The notes under the pieces are model-generated. The model had not been told where the DNA came from, made no database searches, and saw only the letters and a program-made list of their open reading frames with translations. 64,000 bases of DNA, taken from Nephrocerus scutellatus. Lineage: Eukaryota > Arthropoda > Insecta > Diptera > Pipunculidae. Of this stretch, positions 12,050-24,519 are shown one piece after another. Every line of letters begins with the position of its first letter. Position 1 is the stretch's first letter. The position numbers were made by a program, and so were the translations under genes. Location: NCBI GenBank assembly GCA_947095585.1, contig OX352764.1:6309001-6373000 (forward strand), given 5' to 3'.

Positions 12050-13915
12050 AACATTAACTCCAAAAACCATTAACGACAATTGGATCGTGGAAACTATCAT
12101 ACCTCGGTATGCGTGTGTGTTAGTTTAACGAATGACAAGATACTGCAAAACAATAAGGCTTCCTTAACAAGTGCAAAAATGTCCCACTTTCTGATCTGGC
12201 TGCTATTCAAATTTCGTTCAATCGCCCCAAACTTATAGGCGACAAAACATTGCATAAACATCTCCTAAGTTGCACTTAATTAATGCAAACAATGATTGTT
12301 GCGGTTGTAAAAGGCGCACTACAACAACTGCTGATTGACGGACGTGCAGCACACGGAATATACGGAAATTGCAAATCACGTTTCCTGTAGTGTACAGCAC
12401 TTGGCCGCAAAGTGCGTATCAATTATTTTTGCTGTTGTAGGCGCATTAACAAGTCTTTTCTTGGATTGTTCCCTTAACCAATTGCAAATCGAACGTTAAT
12501 TGATCCGATTAGTCTGCCCCCGTAAGCACGTAATTGTATTAAAAAAAAAAAACTTCGATAGAAATCAATCTGGTCAACGCTACCGACATTTAAATTGCAT
12601 AATTGTGGTATTGATGGCCAGTTATCGCACATCGACCGATCATCGATCAGATAACATGTGATACGCTCAACGACAAGCTGCTATGAGTATTCACGTTAGT
12701 TATTAAGCTCATATGTACGTAATTAAACAAATTTGATTTTTTTTTAAATGTAAATTATAATTTGCCGCACCACGGATTGGATACTCGGTATTCGCGAATT
12801 AAAATGTGACACGAGCTGGGAAGCGATACGGTTTCTGCTTCAATAGAGGAGTCGACGACTGCCAAGTGGATGATATAATTGGCTGAAAGAGGCTACTGTT
12901 TGGACGCAGTTTATATCCATTTCAATGAGCAGATTCAATTTAATATAAGTCTATATGTGTTTGTAATATAGCCTATTATGAGTCTGATTAGATCATATAA
13001 CTTTTCAGAGGAGACGTTAATTTTTTTTTTCTAATTAAATATAACCTTTTTTAATGGATTCCCAACCATCGAGGTAAAGTTAAGTTAAGTCAGGCTCAAG
13101 CTCTACCGTGCAAACTCATTTCGCACAAGTAAAACAAGTAAAAATACTTCGTTCTTCTGGGTACAAAATTGTATGTACTCGTATATATCAATACATGCCA
13201 CAAGCGTGAAACACGTCACGCGCACACAAAACTTTAGCTCTACATGACGTGTAAAAGTTAGTTAAAAAATACCTCAAAGAAGTCGAAAGAAATACTGGTC
13301 CACGCATCCAACGCACAACACGCGGCACTCGTGGGGTGTCAAAAATGTTCCATGGGCCTTAGCAGCTCTCTAGGTCGCCCGAAATTTGGTAAAAAGGACC
13401 TTAAGGAAGTCGAAAATACAGACAAACAGGGTGGTCAAGTCAAGTTAAATAAAATCTTTTAAAAAATGTGTGCCCACATACCCTTAGTTTATTGCGAGCC
13501 CGAAGTGCGAAGCTAATAATCAAAGGACAAGAAATTTTTTTCAACGTGCTTGTGTCATTTATCAGTTTGTACGTTTATCAGTTTGTTAAGTCGTATATCT
13601 CGGCTTCTACCAGTCAGAATATGATGGGACTTATTTTAAAAGATTTGGTAAGCGCTCGGCTTGCGATGACATAATTTTTTTTATTCATAGGGGTAGTAGA
13701 TGGGTACTCTATTAACGCACCGATATCGATTTTTTTAATTCTAAAGGTATACAATGTGGTAAATGTGGTTTTTCAGTCTATTTATATATTTGCTTATGAC
13801 TGAAAAACTACATTTATAACATTTCATACTATTAGGCTTTCAAGACAATTCAGTGTTGAATTGCAACTATCCATATGGCGAGCTGAGAAGTTCGCTTTGC
13901 TATCTTATTATTTAA
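12050..13915. other. ine intron 2, nothing recognised
   Basis: Unique-looking AT-rich intronic sequence. No gene, RNA or mobile element could be supported; it could hold regulatory DNA of the transporter gene but I see no diagnostic cluster. Confidence 0.35.
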
Positions 13916-13924
13916 TTTAATGTC

Positions 13925-14330
13925 AATTACCCTCGAAATCCCTTGAAGCGTGCGCTAAATAACAAAAAAAAAACCGCTGCACCATACAACACCACATCTC
14001 TATCTTACCAACACTATTCATCTCAGAGACCTCGAAAATTATTGAAAAGCTATGCTTTAAAAAACTATACCCCTTCGAGACCCTCCAAATCCCTCTAAAA
14101 TCCCTCAAAGCGTGCGCTAATAAAGCAAACACCAACCATACAACACCACACCCCGACCAATCACCTCTGTCTTACCAACGCTATTCATCTCAGCGACCCC
14201 CCCATAAACCATGGATTCGTCACTTATATCAAAATCGACCCCGCACCAAAAAAAAAAACAAGACCACTTGAAGACTCTCAAAATCCCTTAAAGCGTGTGC
14301 TAATTAAAAATACAACCATACAACTGTCTG
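13925..14330. repeat. ~180-bp degenerate tandem repeat
   Basis: Two and a half units sharing AATCCCTNAAAGCGTGCGCTAA, ACCATACAACACCACA, TCTNTCTTACCAACNCTATT and CATCTCAG blocks. Local satellite-like repeat. Confidence 0.75.
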
Positions 14331-14399
14331 TCTTACTTAACAATATATAATGGCCACCAAGTAAGCAAGGCGTTGTCGCTGACTTTTGATAAAATCAAC

Positions 14400-14862
14400 C
14401 AAACTTCCAGACTTCCAAATTTTTACAAAATTGTCCATTCCTTCCGACAGCGGAGCCCGATCACTTCAAAATTTTTACAAAAAGTGTTGTTCATCGGAGT
14501 AACACATGCATATAAAATTTGAAGAAAATCGGGTACTTTTTTTTACAGAATTTGTATTGGGACCCGATCACTTCCAAAGTTTTACAAAAAGTTTTGTCCA
14601 TCGGAGCTACATATGTGTATAAAAGTTGAAGAAAATCGGGATGTTTGTATTGGTGCCCCCCGATCATGGGGCTCAATCACTTCCAAAGTTTTACAAATTT
14701 ATAGGGGCTGCCCTCGGGCCTCACTCAAAAAATTTCACAAAAAGGTTTGTCCATTAAAGATACACATGTGTTTAAAATTTGAAGAAAATCGGGTTAATTA
14801 TTAAAAAATTTATATGGGGTCCCCTCGGGCATCAGGCACGGGCACGCGAAGTTAATATAGAG
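14400..14862 (+). repeat. Dispersed internally repetitive element, copy 4
   Basis: Four degenerate ~110-bp units with TTGTCCATCGGAGCTACA, TATGTGTATAAAAGTTGAAG and CCCGATCACTTCCAAAGTTT, ending in GGGCACGCGAAGTTAATATA. Same family and orientation as the 840-1433 copy. Confidence 0.75.
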
Positions 14863-15114
14863 ATTTTAAAAATTAAAATGGGTTTATTTTACACTTTACA
14901 CTTCAAAGGTGTACACTCAATGAAGAATACTCATGTTCATGTAAATTCTTCAATAACCAAAAGTATACTGAATTCCACTATAAATGCTGAAAAATAAAAA
15001 CACATTGGAAGCACTGCAACCCAACCATAAAACAAAACAATCCCAATCGTAAAGCAAACAGCGCTTCTCACAGCGCATCACGCACACAGAAGATAGTCAT
15101 AATAGTATGACATG

Positions 15115-15325
15115 ATCTCACGCCGCTATATGGGAAAATTTTTTGTAGGGAAGCCCCGACCCCGCGGACGTATAACTCCCAAGTTTTAATAGAAAGTATT
15201 GTCACCGGAAATATACAAATCAAATTGGGCTTTCGGAAGTGGGTTAAAATTGATCACAAGATCTGACCAGCCAGCCAGCCAGTCCGCCAGCCAAGGGCAC
15301 GCGCATTTAATATAGAAAATAGATA
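15115..15325 (+). repeat. Dispersed internally repetitive element, copy 5 (short)
   Basis: Truncated copy retaining one unit, the AAGTGGGTTAAAATTGATCA segment, a CCAGCCAGCCAG run and the GGCACGCG..TTAATATAGA end. Confidence 0.7.
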
Positions 15326-16285
15326 GATAAATGTGTTTAAATTTAATGAAATGTTAATTTTCTCGTTTGAAATTAACATTTGTACACGATAAGCTACCCA
15401 AAGATACTCGTTATAGCATATTATAGCTTGAAATACTTGCTCATCATTACAGTTCCAAAAGGATTGGTTCAAACTAAAACCTGGACTGTGTCCTGGCCAT
15501 TTGCCTATATGTAAGTTCGTCCAGATGTACATCTTGAATAGCTTGTGTTTTGGAAATTAAAAAAAAACCAAGATGAAAATATTATCCAATTTGGACCTTG
15601 GATAATAAGATAACTGCTGAATGTCGTCTGCAGATCTATTTTCCCATAATAAGACGACTATAAAACAATTGCTACTTAAACTTAGAAATAGTTTATTATG
15701 CAACCATTATTAAGTGTTATTTAAACTTACTGATGAGTGTGGGTTAATGTGGCTGGCTTTGGTTGATTTTTCGCAATTGCATCGGAAAAAATGAAGACGC
15801 GAAGATGGTTTGGCTTTTTATCAAACGACAAATTACCTTCGCCGCCGCCTGGACCGTTTCCTTCAATTAAAATTGCGTTAATCCTCCTAATTCCAAGTAT
15901 ACATAGTATCAGTACATTGTACAGAGCGAATGGAAATACAAAAATTACCGCTAAATTTTTTAATTATTCTCTTAGTTGTTGTTGAACAAGCGCATTATGC
16001 ATAATGGGATGCGATGGGCAATTATCTAATGGTACATACTGCGTATCACATAAAGCTGTTAGCTGTTATAAGGTAAAAGCTAAGCCGAAAATGAGTACAA
16101 CTTTAGTCTGGCAATTGCATTTGCAGTCTTACTAGAGAGTCAATTTATTGCTTTTGATTGCAGGTCGGAGTGGAGAAAAAATAATAAATACTAATTATCG
16201 CTCGCAACAAATTATTTCCGGTGGCATTCAGTCATTGTCTTGGTGGGACAGGAAGGTATAATATTCTTATAGTAATAGTACTTAC
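15325..16285. other. ine intron 2 next to exon 2, nothing recognised
   Basis: Intronic DNA; no feature beyond the exon 2 donor at its right edge. Confidence 0.35.
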
Positions 16286-16568
16286 ATTGGCGGCGATGGT
16301 GGATGCACTAAACTGAACAGTTCATTTGGTGTGTGCGGTACTCGGCGTATCACAAGCTTTCGGCCATCCGTTGAACCAATTCCAATGGATGCCAATGATC
16401 GCACTGATGTTACATCGGAGATTATTTGCTGCGGCATAGATTCACGAAAAATGTGTTCACTAGCGCTTAAATCCTTGCCCACACTTGCTGTCGTCCGTAG
16501 AAGTTGTTGCTGACGGGCATCATGATGATATGCATTGTTTTTGTTATTTCTGTTGGTTGGCACATATG
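16286..16568 (-). CDS. ine: inebriated-like SLC6 transporter, exon 2
   Basis: A 283-bp internal exon, entered in phase 1 after a TTTGCAG acceptor and left in phase 2 at a GTAAGT donor (16285-16284). It encodes about 94 residues still belonging to the cytoplasmic N-terminus: an Asn/His/Gln-rich start, then a more ordered stretch with SVRSLASIGIG and RRVPHTPNELFSLV, ending in Pro-rich PPSPPM. The ordered part is the likely conserved segment of the N-terminal tail. Intron 1 (16569-18939) holds non-LTR debris and intron 2 (3921-16285) is over 12 kb and repeat-rich. Splice phases agree on both sides, which is the main support for joining the exons. Confidence 0.82.
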
Positions 16569-16689
16569 CTGCAAAGAAGGTCAGAAATGAGTATGGCAAT
16601 TTGGGAAGTCCGATTTTGATGGGTTGGGTGTTTTATTTTTATTTTACATACACATTGACTTTGCAAAAGAAAAAGTAAAAAATGTATAT

Positions 16690-16862
16690 CTCAATTACAT
16701 TATAATAATAATAATATGGACCGTTGTGGTCGAAGGCCTAGCTTCTTGTGATCATTCCTATTGTGCCTGTTATATTTTTTCATACAAATGGAAGGGACCT
16801 ACAATTTAATTCCATATCCAAAAGGCGAGTTAAGAAGTTGGAAAATACGAGGCGTAATATAT
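16690..16862 (-). mobile_element. tRNA-derived SINE, 5'-truncated copy
   Basis: On the minus strand it reads through a body with ATTAAATTGTAGGTCCCTTC, AGAAGCTAGGCCTTCGACC and a terminal ATT repeat (16700s, ATAATAATAATAT on plus). The same body and ATT tail occur at 29682-29923 and 28745-28905. The tRNA-like head is missing here, as in 5'-truncated SINE insertions. Confidence 0.75.
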
Positions 16863-16954
16863 TTAGGAAAGTAATGCTGGGCATTCACAAAGAAATATGC
16901 TTGGATGATTCGCTATCTTCCGAGCAGAACAAACATTTCGTGCCTGAGCCTAGA

Positions 16955-18360
16955 TTAATTGTTTAAGGTGATACCGCAAGCCACAGTGGCCTGTGAGAAA
17001 ACTCACCAGCTTTCTAATGCTATCCTTGACTGAATTACGGATTTCCTTATAGGAATGCGGCCTGATTAATAGTTTGGGTTGTCTCAGCCCTGAGTTATTA
17101 TACCATTTGACCAAGCGAAGTCTATGTTCCCAGTTATTAATGAGCGCTGTGCCGTTAGTCCAGTTGACAACGCGGTAGGGCTTAACTTCTATGAGCGCAG
17201 ATCTTTCTTGGTGACCAGGACCCATCCGAGTTTCACCTTGTTATGTATGGCAAGAGATTGCAGTACATCGTAGCAGAAGTTAACTGATAAAGAGTCCATT
17301 TAGTTGCACAACAGCAGTGCTGCCTGGCTATCTGAACATATATATTCTAGCGCCTTAATCCCTTTACTAAGGTTTATTCTAGCGCAGATCTCGATGGCTA
17401 GGAGTTCAGCCTGGAAAACCGCGGGACTCATTCCTATTGCTATCGAGACTTTGGTTTTGGGTCCAAAGGCACCAGTTCTATCTTAAGATTCCATCTTCGA
17501 TTCATCTGTGAACCACACCAGACCTTTACACGTCCAGTGCCGGAACACCATTAGACCCGGTCCAATATTTCTACCTAAAATAACCTGCGGAAACAGTACT
17601 CCCTGACTATAGTGTGGCGGATTGTCCAAAACATGTCTCTTTCAGGAATTGAGTCAAGATTTTTCAGGTGTCCCGCATGATCATCGTGTTTTTACCTGTA
17701 TTCTAGCTGCAGCTTAACAGCGCATCTAGCGGCCGTCTTCGTTATGAAGATTTGTAAGGGTGAAAGCTCTATTACAGCTTCTAATGTCGCCGTCGGGCAG
17801 GTACGCATGGCACCCGTGATATAATATATATGAAGCTTCAAAGATAGGCAATTCTTTGAAACTTCTGAAGCTTAGTTTTAACGAGAGTGGTGGTTTTGAT
17901 AGTGATAGGTCCAAGATTGACTAAACTTTCTTTTTGTGAAAGGCACTAGAACGGTTTTGCAAGTCCTTCTCTGCTGTACCATTCTTAAACGAGTAGTCTT
18001 CCGCATAACCAATGGCAATGTAGCCCAATCTTTGTAGATCAACTAGAAGATTGTCGATGACTAGGGACCACAGAAGTGGTGAAAGGACTCCTCCTTGGGG
18101 ACAACCATTACCCGCGGTCGCAGACACAGGCACTACTCCTGAGAAGGAAGTACATTTGCTAATAATTGCTCTTGCTATTGAGTCCTAGCCAGTGTTATCG
18201 AATGCACCCTGAATATCAAGGAAAGCACACAAAGCCGCACTTCCTTAGAACGACAAGTTGCTTCTATGTTCTTAACAAGAAAGATAGTGAAGGGCACCTT
18301 CTGTGCTTTTACCTTTCCTGCATGCAAACTGACTGGAGTACAGAGGAGTAGACAAATCTA
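16955..18360 (-). mobile_element. Non-LTR retrotransposon with RT and RNase H (R1/LOA/I-type)
   Basis: From right to left on the minus strand: NGCPQGGVLSPLLWSLVIDN (18090s) is the RT core motif, followed by IGYAEDYSFK where the catalytic FADD box should be; the first Asp is altered. Downstream come degenerate RNase H segments and a C-terminal region with VVNWTNGTALINNWE and VSFLTGHCGLRYHL (16990). Several stops. Sits in ine intron 1. Confidence 0.8.
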
Positions 18361-18939
18361 TATGAACGTCAAACAGTCTCTTCATGGTTTCGAGGACAGA
18401 CAGACATACAGATGAACTATAAAAACGTAGCGTTCATTTTTTTAAATTAAGTCAAAAACTTAGATGACTTAAAAATTAATTCCTGACAACCATGCTAACT
18501 TTTAACCCCGTAGAAATAGTCATTGAACCTCCTGAACAAATATTGTAATCCTCCCCCATACAACAATTACTCCAAATCCTTTAGCCACTTTTCAACATCC
18601 ACACAAAGTGCTGCTAAATCCAATTCAATATCAAATGTATAACAAATTCAGCCATGATCAAATTGGAACCATGGACACTAAGTCTTCCTTTCCATCTACA
18701 AGCTTGCACAAATACAAGAGATCGCCACTTTAATATCAGCTTGAATCGCACACATAACGGACCCATTAAGTTAATTAAGAATTTTCGCGCCTTCCTTATT
18801 GCGATCTCTCATCAAGGGGTGTCGACACTTTTATAATAATGGCGGCGACGATCGCCCCCTAACCGAGATTGTGCAACGCTCACTAATTTAATATTGCAAT
18901 GAGTATACTCAGCGCGGTGGGGGTTAAAACGGTACTCAC
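18360..18939. other. ine intron 1 next to exon 1
   Basis: No recognised element apart from the exon 1 GTGAGT donor at 18939-18938. Confidence 0.4.
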
Positions 18940-19666
18940 CTGACACCGCCGATCTCGTGCTGTTATTGTGGTCCGCTTTTGGTCTCATATCGACTTCCAG
19001 TGTCGTCGTCGTCGTCAGTGCTGTGCAATTAATTGAATTGATTGCAGCAGATTCGTCTGTGTGTGCTTGACTCTGTCCTATTGTTGGTGCCACTGCTGAG
19101 ATCCCTCTGTCAGGTGACAGATCGGTGCTGGCTTTATTTTGCATCATCTGATGCTGATGAATGACATCCGACGATGATGAGGGAAAAATAAAGCCATTCA
19201 GTGTCGACTCGTCGGAATTGTTGTTGTTATTGCTGTTCACCCTTCGTGGGGGCTGTTGCAGCGACTGAGATTCCATCCGTTGCTGTGGCTGTTGCTGCAA
19301 CTGGGGGTGCTGCTCATTTGTTGATGTTGCGGCCATTGCTGCCAGCGACAATACAGATGATGTCGCCTTAAACGGTTGTGATTGCCCCGTGGCCAGTGGA
19401 GGTGTCGATGGAATGATTATGAATTTACGAGTTCGCACGGATGGTGTGCGCAGCAGACGCTCCTGATCATCGTCTGCGCCAGACGAATCGTACAACACAC
19501 TGTGACGGAAGTGCGCTGGAATTTCTGGTGTTGCCGGAGATGCTGGCTTAGTGCAGATTTGTGATGATGATGATGTGCTGCTACTCTCTGTCTCAAACAC
19601 CGGTGGAGGGTGTGTTGAAGGTGTTTCAACAGCACTGCTGGCAGTTGGGTTGTTTGTTGGGTTCAT
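18940..19666 (-). CDS. ine: inebriated-like SLC6 transporter, exon 1 (N-terminal cytoplasmic region)
   Basis: First coding exon of a Na+/Cl- dependent neurotransmitter/osmolyte symporter gene. It encodes about 242 residues of low-complexity, Ser/Thr/Gln/Asn-rich sequence (poly-Gln near the middle, an Asn run, His-rich stretches) with no membrane segment, as expected for the long intracellular N-terminus of inebriated. I chose the ATG at 19666 (MNPTNNPTASS); an in-frame upstream ATG at 19729 would add 21 residues and cannot be excluded. The exon ends in phase 1 at a GTGAGT donor (G at 18940). Joined to the 16568 exon the frame stays open. In Drosophila a long and a short isoform differ in this region, so an alternative promoter is possible. 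The gene assignment rests on exon 3; this exon alone is not diagnostic. Confidence 0.75.
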
Positions 19667-20040
19667 TGTTGAATACACAGCGATGCATACACAGCTAGCT
19701 CGCACTACCTCGACAGTCTTAGGGATCAAACTTCAAAATGTCTTGCTTTTTATTGGTATATTATTACATTTTGACTAGGTTCAATTTAGATGTTGTGGAA
19801 TGCGTTTCTTTGGTGGCTCAACTCAAAACAAGAAACTAAGACCTTTTCCAAATAAACAAAAAAAATTTATTTAGGCACGTCGGTTAAAATGGTCTATTGA
19901 AAAATACATGATGTATCCAAATGTATAGCGAACATTTAAAAGGGCTTGGCGATAGTGCTTCATCTACCATAATATGGTTTAATAGCTTTCCAAAATTTCG
20001 CTGAACACCTTGTTCTGTTCAAAATAAAATTTTCTCTTTG
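19667..20040. other. 5' flank / 5' UTR of the ine-like gene
   Basis: Sequence upstream of the chosen start codon. I see no confident TATA box or initiator, so the transcription start is undefined here. Confidence 0.35.
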
Positions 20041-20042
20041 CT

Positions 20043-20640
20043 TTGCATGAGGATTTTCTGCTATTTGTTCAACTACTAGGGTACGCGGACAATATCGACC
20101 TCATCCGCAGCTTCCAGCGTACCGCGATACAGGCTTTCACGGCGATGTTAGTTGGGCTTGAAGTAAACGAGGACAAGACTAAATACATGCTGTCAACAAA
20201 CAAACAAACATTTGCCAACCGCCTAGGATAAAACGTCATTATTCGTTAGTTATGAAGTTCATCTATCTCGGGGGTCGGGTTCTACATCAAATTTAGTGAC
20301 AATCTGAAGATACGACCAACAATTATCCTAGGAAACCGTTGCTATTTTGGTTTGGTAAAAGAAACGGGACGGTTAAAAACTTCTGACTCGAAGGACCGAA
20401 TGCTTGCTAGTTGCTAAACAGAACATTTGTCCTGCCAATTTTACTTTATGACACCAAGTGCTGGATGATAAGCAGCAAGGCAGAGCCGATACTGAGCTCA
20501 TTTGATAGAAAAATGGTTGTACGGGAGGACGACGAATAGAGGAGAAAGTACAACAGCGAACTCTATGAGCTGTACCAAGATGTCGATGGCTCAGCCACAT
20601 CGAGCGATTGGAGAATAATGCTCCAGCTAGTAATGAGGGA
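20043..20640 (+). mobile_element. Non-LTR RT fragment (RTE-like, different subfamily)
   Basis: Contains GYADNIDLIRSFQRTAIQAF (RT catalytic box, second Asp lost), then GLEVNEDKTKYMLSTNKQT. Farther on are broken pieces corresponding to ANRCYFGL and LILYDTKCW regions. Frameshifted and truncated. Confidence 0.75.
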
Positions 20641-20699
20641 AATTGGGTTTGGTCTTGCAGTCTTGTCTTGGTTTTGCAGTAATTGCAGTAAATGCAAAG

Positions 20700-21440
20700 A
20701 TCACGTCCTATAAAATTGAAATTTCGTTAACAGCTTAGTGTCTATTGGCGTTTCTGGGATCCCACGTGGGACTCGTGTGGCGAGTTGCGTGTGGCGTCTG
20801 TGATGATCTTTGAAATAGACCAGGTCGACTGTTGTTAGGTCCTTTTTTATCCACCATTTACACGACCAAGAGAGCTTGTGAGCATGTTACGCATGTTACG
20901 CGTGTCGCGATTCGCTTGTGGCGCGTTGACTAATCTTTGAAATATGCCCCGCCGCGTCGATTTCTTTGAGGTCCTTTCTAACCACCTTGCACACGAGCTA
21001 GAGAGGTGAAATTTTGTGGGCACCTCAGTGTCAAAGTCTGTTTCTTAGATCCCGTACGTGACTCGGGTTGCGAGTCGCGTGTGGCGCGTGTGATGCATGT
21101 GATGTGTGTGAGCACCTCAGTGTCAGGGGTAATTTCTGAGATCCCGTGTGTAATTCGTTTGGAGAGTCGCGTGTGGCGCCTGTGATGCGTGGACAATTGG
21201 GTTAACTGTGAGTTAGGCCACATATTTTTTTTGACCACCTTTCACATATCCTAGAAGGTTGAAATTTTGCGAAAAGCTTAGTTTCTAATGGCGTTTCGGA
21301 GATTTCACGTGGAACTCGCGAGTCACGTCTGGCATCAATGACGCCTGGAAAATGTGTTAATCTTTTAAATGGGCTCCACCAGGTCGACTATTTTTTGGTC
21401 CTTTTATATCCACCTTTCACACGACCTAGAGATCTGAAAT
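20700..21440 (+). repeat. ~170-200-bp degenerate satellite, about 4-5 units
   Basis: Units share GAGTCGCGTGTGGCGCGTGTGA-like blocks, TTTGAAATAGACCAGGTCGA, GGTCCTTTTTNATCCACC and CACACGACCTAGAGAG. Another small block of the same family is at 31495-31740. Confidence 0.75.
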
Positions 21441-22690
21441 TTTGTGAACAGAGCAGTTCATGGGCCATTTCAATGATCTCACGATATACGGATCAATCGT
21501 ATGGTGGCCAGCTATGGAAAAAACGACGTATAAGAACATACTGCAGATTATGCAAAAAGCGGCCTGTATGCCTATAAGTAGGGCTCTGAGATCAACACCA
21601 ACTCGCGCCTTTGATGTTATGCTCGACCTCATTCCAGTAGACATACTTGGCAAATAGAAAACGACTAATATGGATACGCAACTATTAACAGTATATCAGT
21701 GGTAAAGGCTCCAAAGGGATAACTCTACTATATTCAAATTAATAAAGCAAGAGCTGACGAAGCTTTATTACATTACACCAGTGTTGTGTTTCGATAAGGG
21801 CTTTCGGATAATACTCCCCTACCCAGAGAAGACTGGAAGAGTCAGTTTTTCACGGACCGACGGCAAAGTAGGAGCAGGAGTCTGCTGTGCCAAACTGAAA
21901 GTAAATATTTCTGTCCGCCTCTCTGATCGCTGCAGCGTATACCAGGCTGAAGTGAAAGCGACTGATGAGTTCATGTATTGGCTGAATCCAATGTATTATC
22001 TTCAAGGAAGATTAACATTTGTGTGGATAGTCAAGCAGCTATAAAATCGTTAGGTCTCTCTCCCATCAAAGGTGGCGCTGTGCTGTCATTCCTCTCTTAA
22101 CAAGATGGGTGATGAACAGTTCAGCATGGGGATCGTTTGGGTCCCGGGCCACTCGAATGCGAAAGGGAACTGCAGTGCTAGCTAGACGAGGTATGACTCT
22201 CCATCCGCTACCGGGAAGGGCATATGTGGGGAGGTCTATTGCGAAACTAAATCTTGAGTTTCGAAAAGAGGCAGAAGCCGTAACAAATGTAAGGTGGGAA
22301 AACAACAACACTTGTGTTATATCAAGACAAATCTGGACTTGGAGCGCTCAACTGCGCCAATTTCCCTACAAAATATTTAGTTCAAGTCTCGATTGTGCCT
22401 TCTGGTGAAACACGCGTTCTGCAGAAGCTGCATTAACGAGGAGGAAGAGGAGACAATAGAACAACTTCTTTCTTCTACGCGGCATTAGCATACAGAAGGC
22501 ACAAACACTTAGATATACCTTTGATGAATAATCTCTCAGAACTCGAAAACGGCTAAGTGCGTGATATACATCGATTCATTAAAAACTCAGAATGGGTCCT
22601 TTAAAAAAGGAAAACGTGCAAGGTCCTGTGGTAATACAAAGGACCGCTGCTGGTCTAAGTGAGCTCTGCCACCTCAAGTTTACCTCACCT
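21440..22690 (+). mobile_element. Non-LTR retrotransposon 3' half with RNase H
   Basis: Begins in the post-RT region (YGSIVWWPAMEKTTYKNILQ, then MQKAACMPISRALRSTPTRA) and continues into RNase H: FSRTDGKVGAGVCCAKLKV near 21850, VYQAEVKATDEF near 21930 and IVWVPGHSNA-like near 22135. It then reaches the C-terminal tail with GRAYVGRSIAKLN. Related to the minus-strand element at 48845-50520. Confidence 0.8.
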
Positions 22691-23830
22691 AACCTAGTTT
22701 GAATTTTAACACAAAATGTGGAGGAACATATATTTATTCAAGTGAAAGTAAATAAATCCCATACCACTTTTTCCATTTTGTTGGAATACATAATAGCAAG
22801 CAAGCCATATAATATACTCAGCTGACATTATTTAGTTTCGCGCGATGACTTATATTGGTCGCTCTGATGCAAGTCAAACAGAAACCGAGCAAACAATCAG
22901 AAGAAGTATGTCAAGCATCAAAAGGTAGAGTTGTGCTGCCAGAAGGCGGGCGCATTGCAAGATATTTGCAATTTGATAACAACCTTCGCTGCGCGCTGAA
23001 AAACCGTAACGGAATGACACGTTTATCGCGATATCAAACTGCGCGGAGCGGTATCATCAGCGACGTGACTGCTCTGAAAGTCATATTTAATGATATTATG
23101 ACGTTGATTTGTTGACTCGGATTTTCTTCAGTGTTCGTATGTACCGCGCGCACACTCTTACGAGTGGGTGAACTGAGATTTTAATAATAATTGTGTGGCT
23201 GTAACCTTCATTTCTCTAAGTTTATCTTAGCTTAAGAATTTGAACAGCAAATATTTAAATACTCGAACGCCTACGAAATATTAGACAGACAGAGGGGCTT
23301 AATTGAGAAAACAAAGACAATGGCATACAATCGGTTAAGAGTTCTTATGTCTGGTAATTTGTAAATCTGGATCCATTTACACCGGCGCGGCGTTCTCACT
23401 GTGCAATTTAAGCAATCTAGGTAGGCAAAATTCAATTTTCGAGATGGTTTGTATGTTTAAAAATAGTTGATATTCTATGAAACAAATGCAAGGAGTAGGT
23501 ATGGATAGGAGTAGGTATCTTATATCAAAATATCAAACGAGTGTTTAATAATAAAACTCTACCACATGAAGCATTTCAACAGAGTAAAAGTAAAGGGGCT
23601 GTGCGTCAAAAAATTGAATCAAATGGGGCCGCGAACGCTTTCTACACCATTATAGTTTATGACTTCAGAACTACAGAAAAGACCACAACAGATTTTAATA
23701 GATGCAGTATTAGTCTAAATGGCGGAACATTTAAAGACCTTCTTCAAGAGAGAAGTCGAGAGGAATTGTCGTTGGCCACCGAAATGAAAGTTAGAAGCGA
23801 GGGTAACAAAGATTCAGTTTAAATCCTGTA
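22690..23830. other. Intergenic, nothing recognised
   Basis: Two ~90-codon open frames (22855 and 23541, plus strand) occur here but show no domain, no biased codon use and no splice context. Confidence 0.35.
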
Positions 23831-23834
23831 GCAT

Positions 23835-24510
23835 CTCCTAATAGAGGTACATACATTCGCTGTCGTGTTCCATAAATCCTACCGCAAAGAACTTCCCGAG
23901 CACGATCCTCTTTGCTCATGCGAGCTAGGTGTCCTGCGCACCGGATCAGGACACCGATCTTAATTCTGTTCACAATGTCGACATGGTGGTAACGCTTGAA
24001 GATCTCATCCTTATAGAGTCTCCGGAATCGTCCTTCCTCACATCCAACAATTCTCCGTAAGACTTTTCTCTCGAAAGCGGCTAAGAGATCAGAATGCTTT
24101 TTGCTCGGATCCTTATGTAAGTACTGGTATGACCATTGCCTTATATACCAGCAGCATGGATCTTATGGTTAAGTTCCTGGATTTGAAGAGTCTTTACAGA
24201 CACAGGATGGCTCTTTGCCAGTCTGCTGGCATAGCTTCTTCCTCCCATACTTGCACTATTATTTCATGAATGGCTTGGTGTAATGTGCGCCTCCTATTTT
24301 TATCAGTTCCGCGGGGATCCCATCAGATCCCGGGGCTTTATTATTTTTGAGCCGATTTATCGCTCTGCTAACTTCGTCTATGCTTGGTGGCGGCAGCGTA
24401 GTATGATCTTCGGTCATTGGTGGAGCCTCCAATTCCTCAGTTAACTGTCCATTAAGCAACTCATGAAAGTGCTCTTGCCGTCGCTCTAAGATGCCTTTAA
24501 GATCGGCGAT
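23835..24510 (-). mobile_element. RTE-like retrotransposon fragment
   Basis: Minus strand, 24459-24259: LTEELEAPPMTEDHTTLPPP, then NRLKNNKAPGSDGIPAELIK, the RT entry motif. Left of it, at 23835-24170, is the C-terminal GHLARMSKEDRAREVLCGRI part. The middle of RT is deleted. Confidence 0.8.
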
Positions 24511-24519
24511 CAGGGTGAA

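Noticed and set aside
16331..16513. 60-codon plus-strand frame over ine exon 2
   Set aside because: Antisense shadow of the transporter exon.
22855..23115. Possible small gene, 86 codons
   Set aside because: No homology recognised, no promoter or splice context, surrounded by retroelement fragments.
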